Source: an uncultured Prevotellaceae bacterium
GTDB taxonomy: Bacteria; Bacteroidota; Bacteroidia; Bacteroidales; Bacteroidaceae
Assembly (NCBI GenBank): GCA_902779455.1
Contig: CACZBS010000025.1
Span: 1-64,000, forward strand
Direction of reading: 5' to 3'
Length of the DNA stretch: 64,000 nt
In this document: positions 63,818 through 64,000 of the stretch, piece by piece
Numbering within the stretch: the first letter of the stretch is position 1
How the letters are laid out: each line of letters opens with the position of its first letter
The notes under the pieces: generated by a model
Databases searched by the model: none
Seen by the model: only the letters and a program-made list of their open reading frames with translations
Told to the model about the DNA's origin: nothing
Position numbers and translations under genes: made by a program

Positions 63818-64000
63818 TTAGAATTCCGCCGACTTCGGCGTGCGGGGGAAGGGGATGACGTCGCGGATATTCTGCATGCCCGTGACGAAGAGGATGAGGC
63901 GCTCGAAGCCCAGGCCGAAACCAGCATGAGGGCAGGAGCCCCAGCGGCGGGTGTCGATGTACCACCAGAGATGGGTCATGTCCATCTGGCGGCGGTTGAT
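63818..64000 (-). CDS. asnS: Asparaginyl-tRNA synthetase, C-terminal end (partial)
   Basis: The minus strand runs from the right edge to a TAA at 63818 and gives 60 residues: [20 protein letters not shown], then [20 protein letters not shown] and [16 protein letters not shown]. This is the class II motif 3 (GFGLGFERL) and C-terminus of asparaginyl-tRNA synthetase. The rest lies outside the window. Confidence 0.95.
   Translation of the reverse strand: MNRRQMDMTHLWWYIDTRRWGSCPHAGFGLGFERLILFVTGMQNIRDVIPFPRTPKSAEF

Overview
The window looks like a chromosomal segment of a Bacteroidales bacterium, most probably Prevotellaceae. The evidence is promoters of the TTTG-N19-TAnnTTTG type, paired SusC/SusD genes, surface lipoproteins carrying DUF4959/DUF5000/DUF4998-like domains, an ECF sigma factor with FecR, a UpxY/NusG-like regulator heading a capsule locus, a two-component TatAC system and a 'smalltalk' microprotein. 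Assignment below family level is inference.

Layout. 1-5.5 kb is an AT-richer accessory island on the minus strand: three four-helix-bundle (S23-type) genes, two of them damaged; a three-gene operon built on a Panacea (DUF4065) antitoxin; and a DUF3990 (ADP-ribosyltransferase-like) gene with a small partner. Two ~235-bp direct repeats flank most of it. 5.5-11.2 kb is the start of a capsule/exopolysaccharide operon on the minus strand (NusG/UpxY, a galacturonokinase-like GHMP kinase, UDP-glucose dehydrogenase, RmlA, Wza); it stops after wza, where the island begins. 11.2-11.8 kb holds a 21-bp tandem array and a MATE transporter remnant. 11.9-27.4 kb is mostly core: a DUF349 protein; fabD-GH13-alaX; pyrB-pyrI-tatA-tatC followed by a membrane Fe-S protein and a Tat-exported aldo/keto reductase; carB; mntP.

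28-44 kb is one long co-directional locus: fasciclin lipoprotein, SusC, SusD, fasciclin, fasciclin, SusC, SusD. It has no recognisable hydrolase. 44.3-54.8 kb is a second SusC/SusD locus. Its SusC has an STN signalling domain, two surface lipoproteins follow, and its probable ECF sigma/FecR regulators lie downstream. 54.8-58.9 kb is a scrapyard of truncated 3' gene ends in head-to-head pairs, surrounding an intact trpB. That trpB has a leader peptide with tandem Trp codons and an intrinsic terminator, a textbook attenuator layout. 58.9-64 kb returns to core genes: asd; a cation/proton antiporter, a LolD-type ATPase and a CvfB-like protein in an overlapping operon; and the end of asnS.

Short interspersed repeats of several families are scattered throughout. 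They occur between genes and also as in-frame inserts inside coding sequences. Together with the gene scraps, this suggests a genome with very active small-scale duplication. All family names rest on reading motifs by eye; no database search was run.
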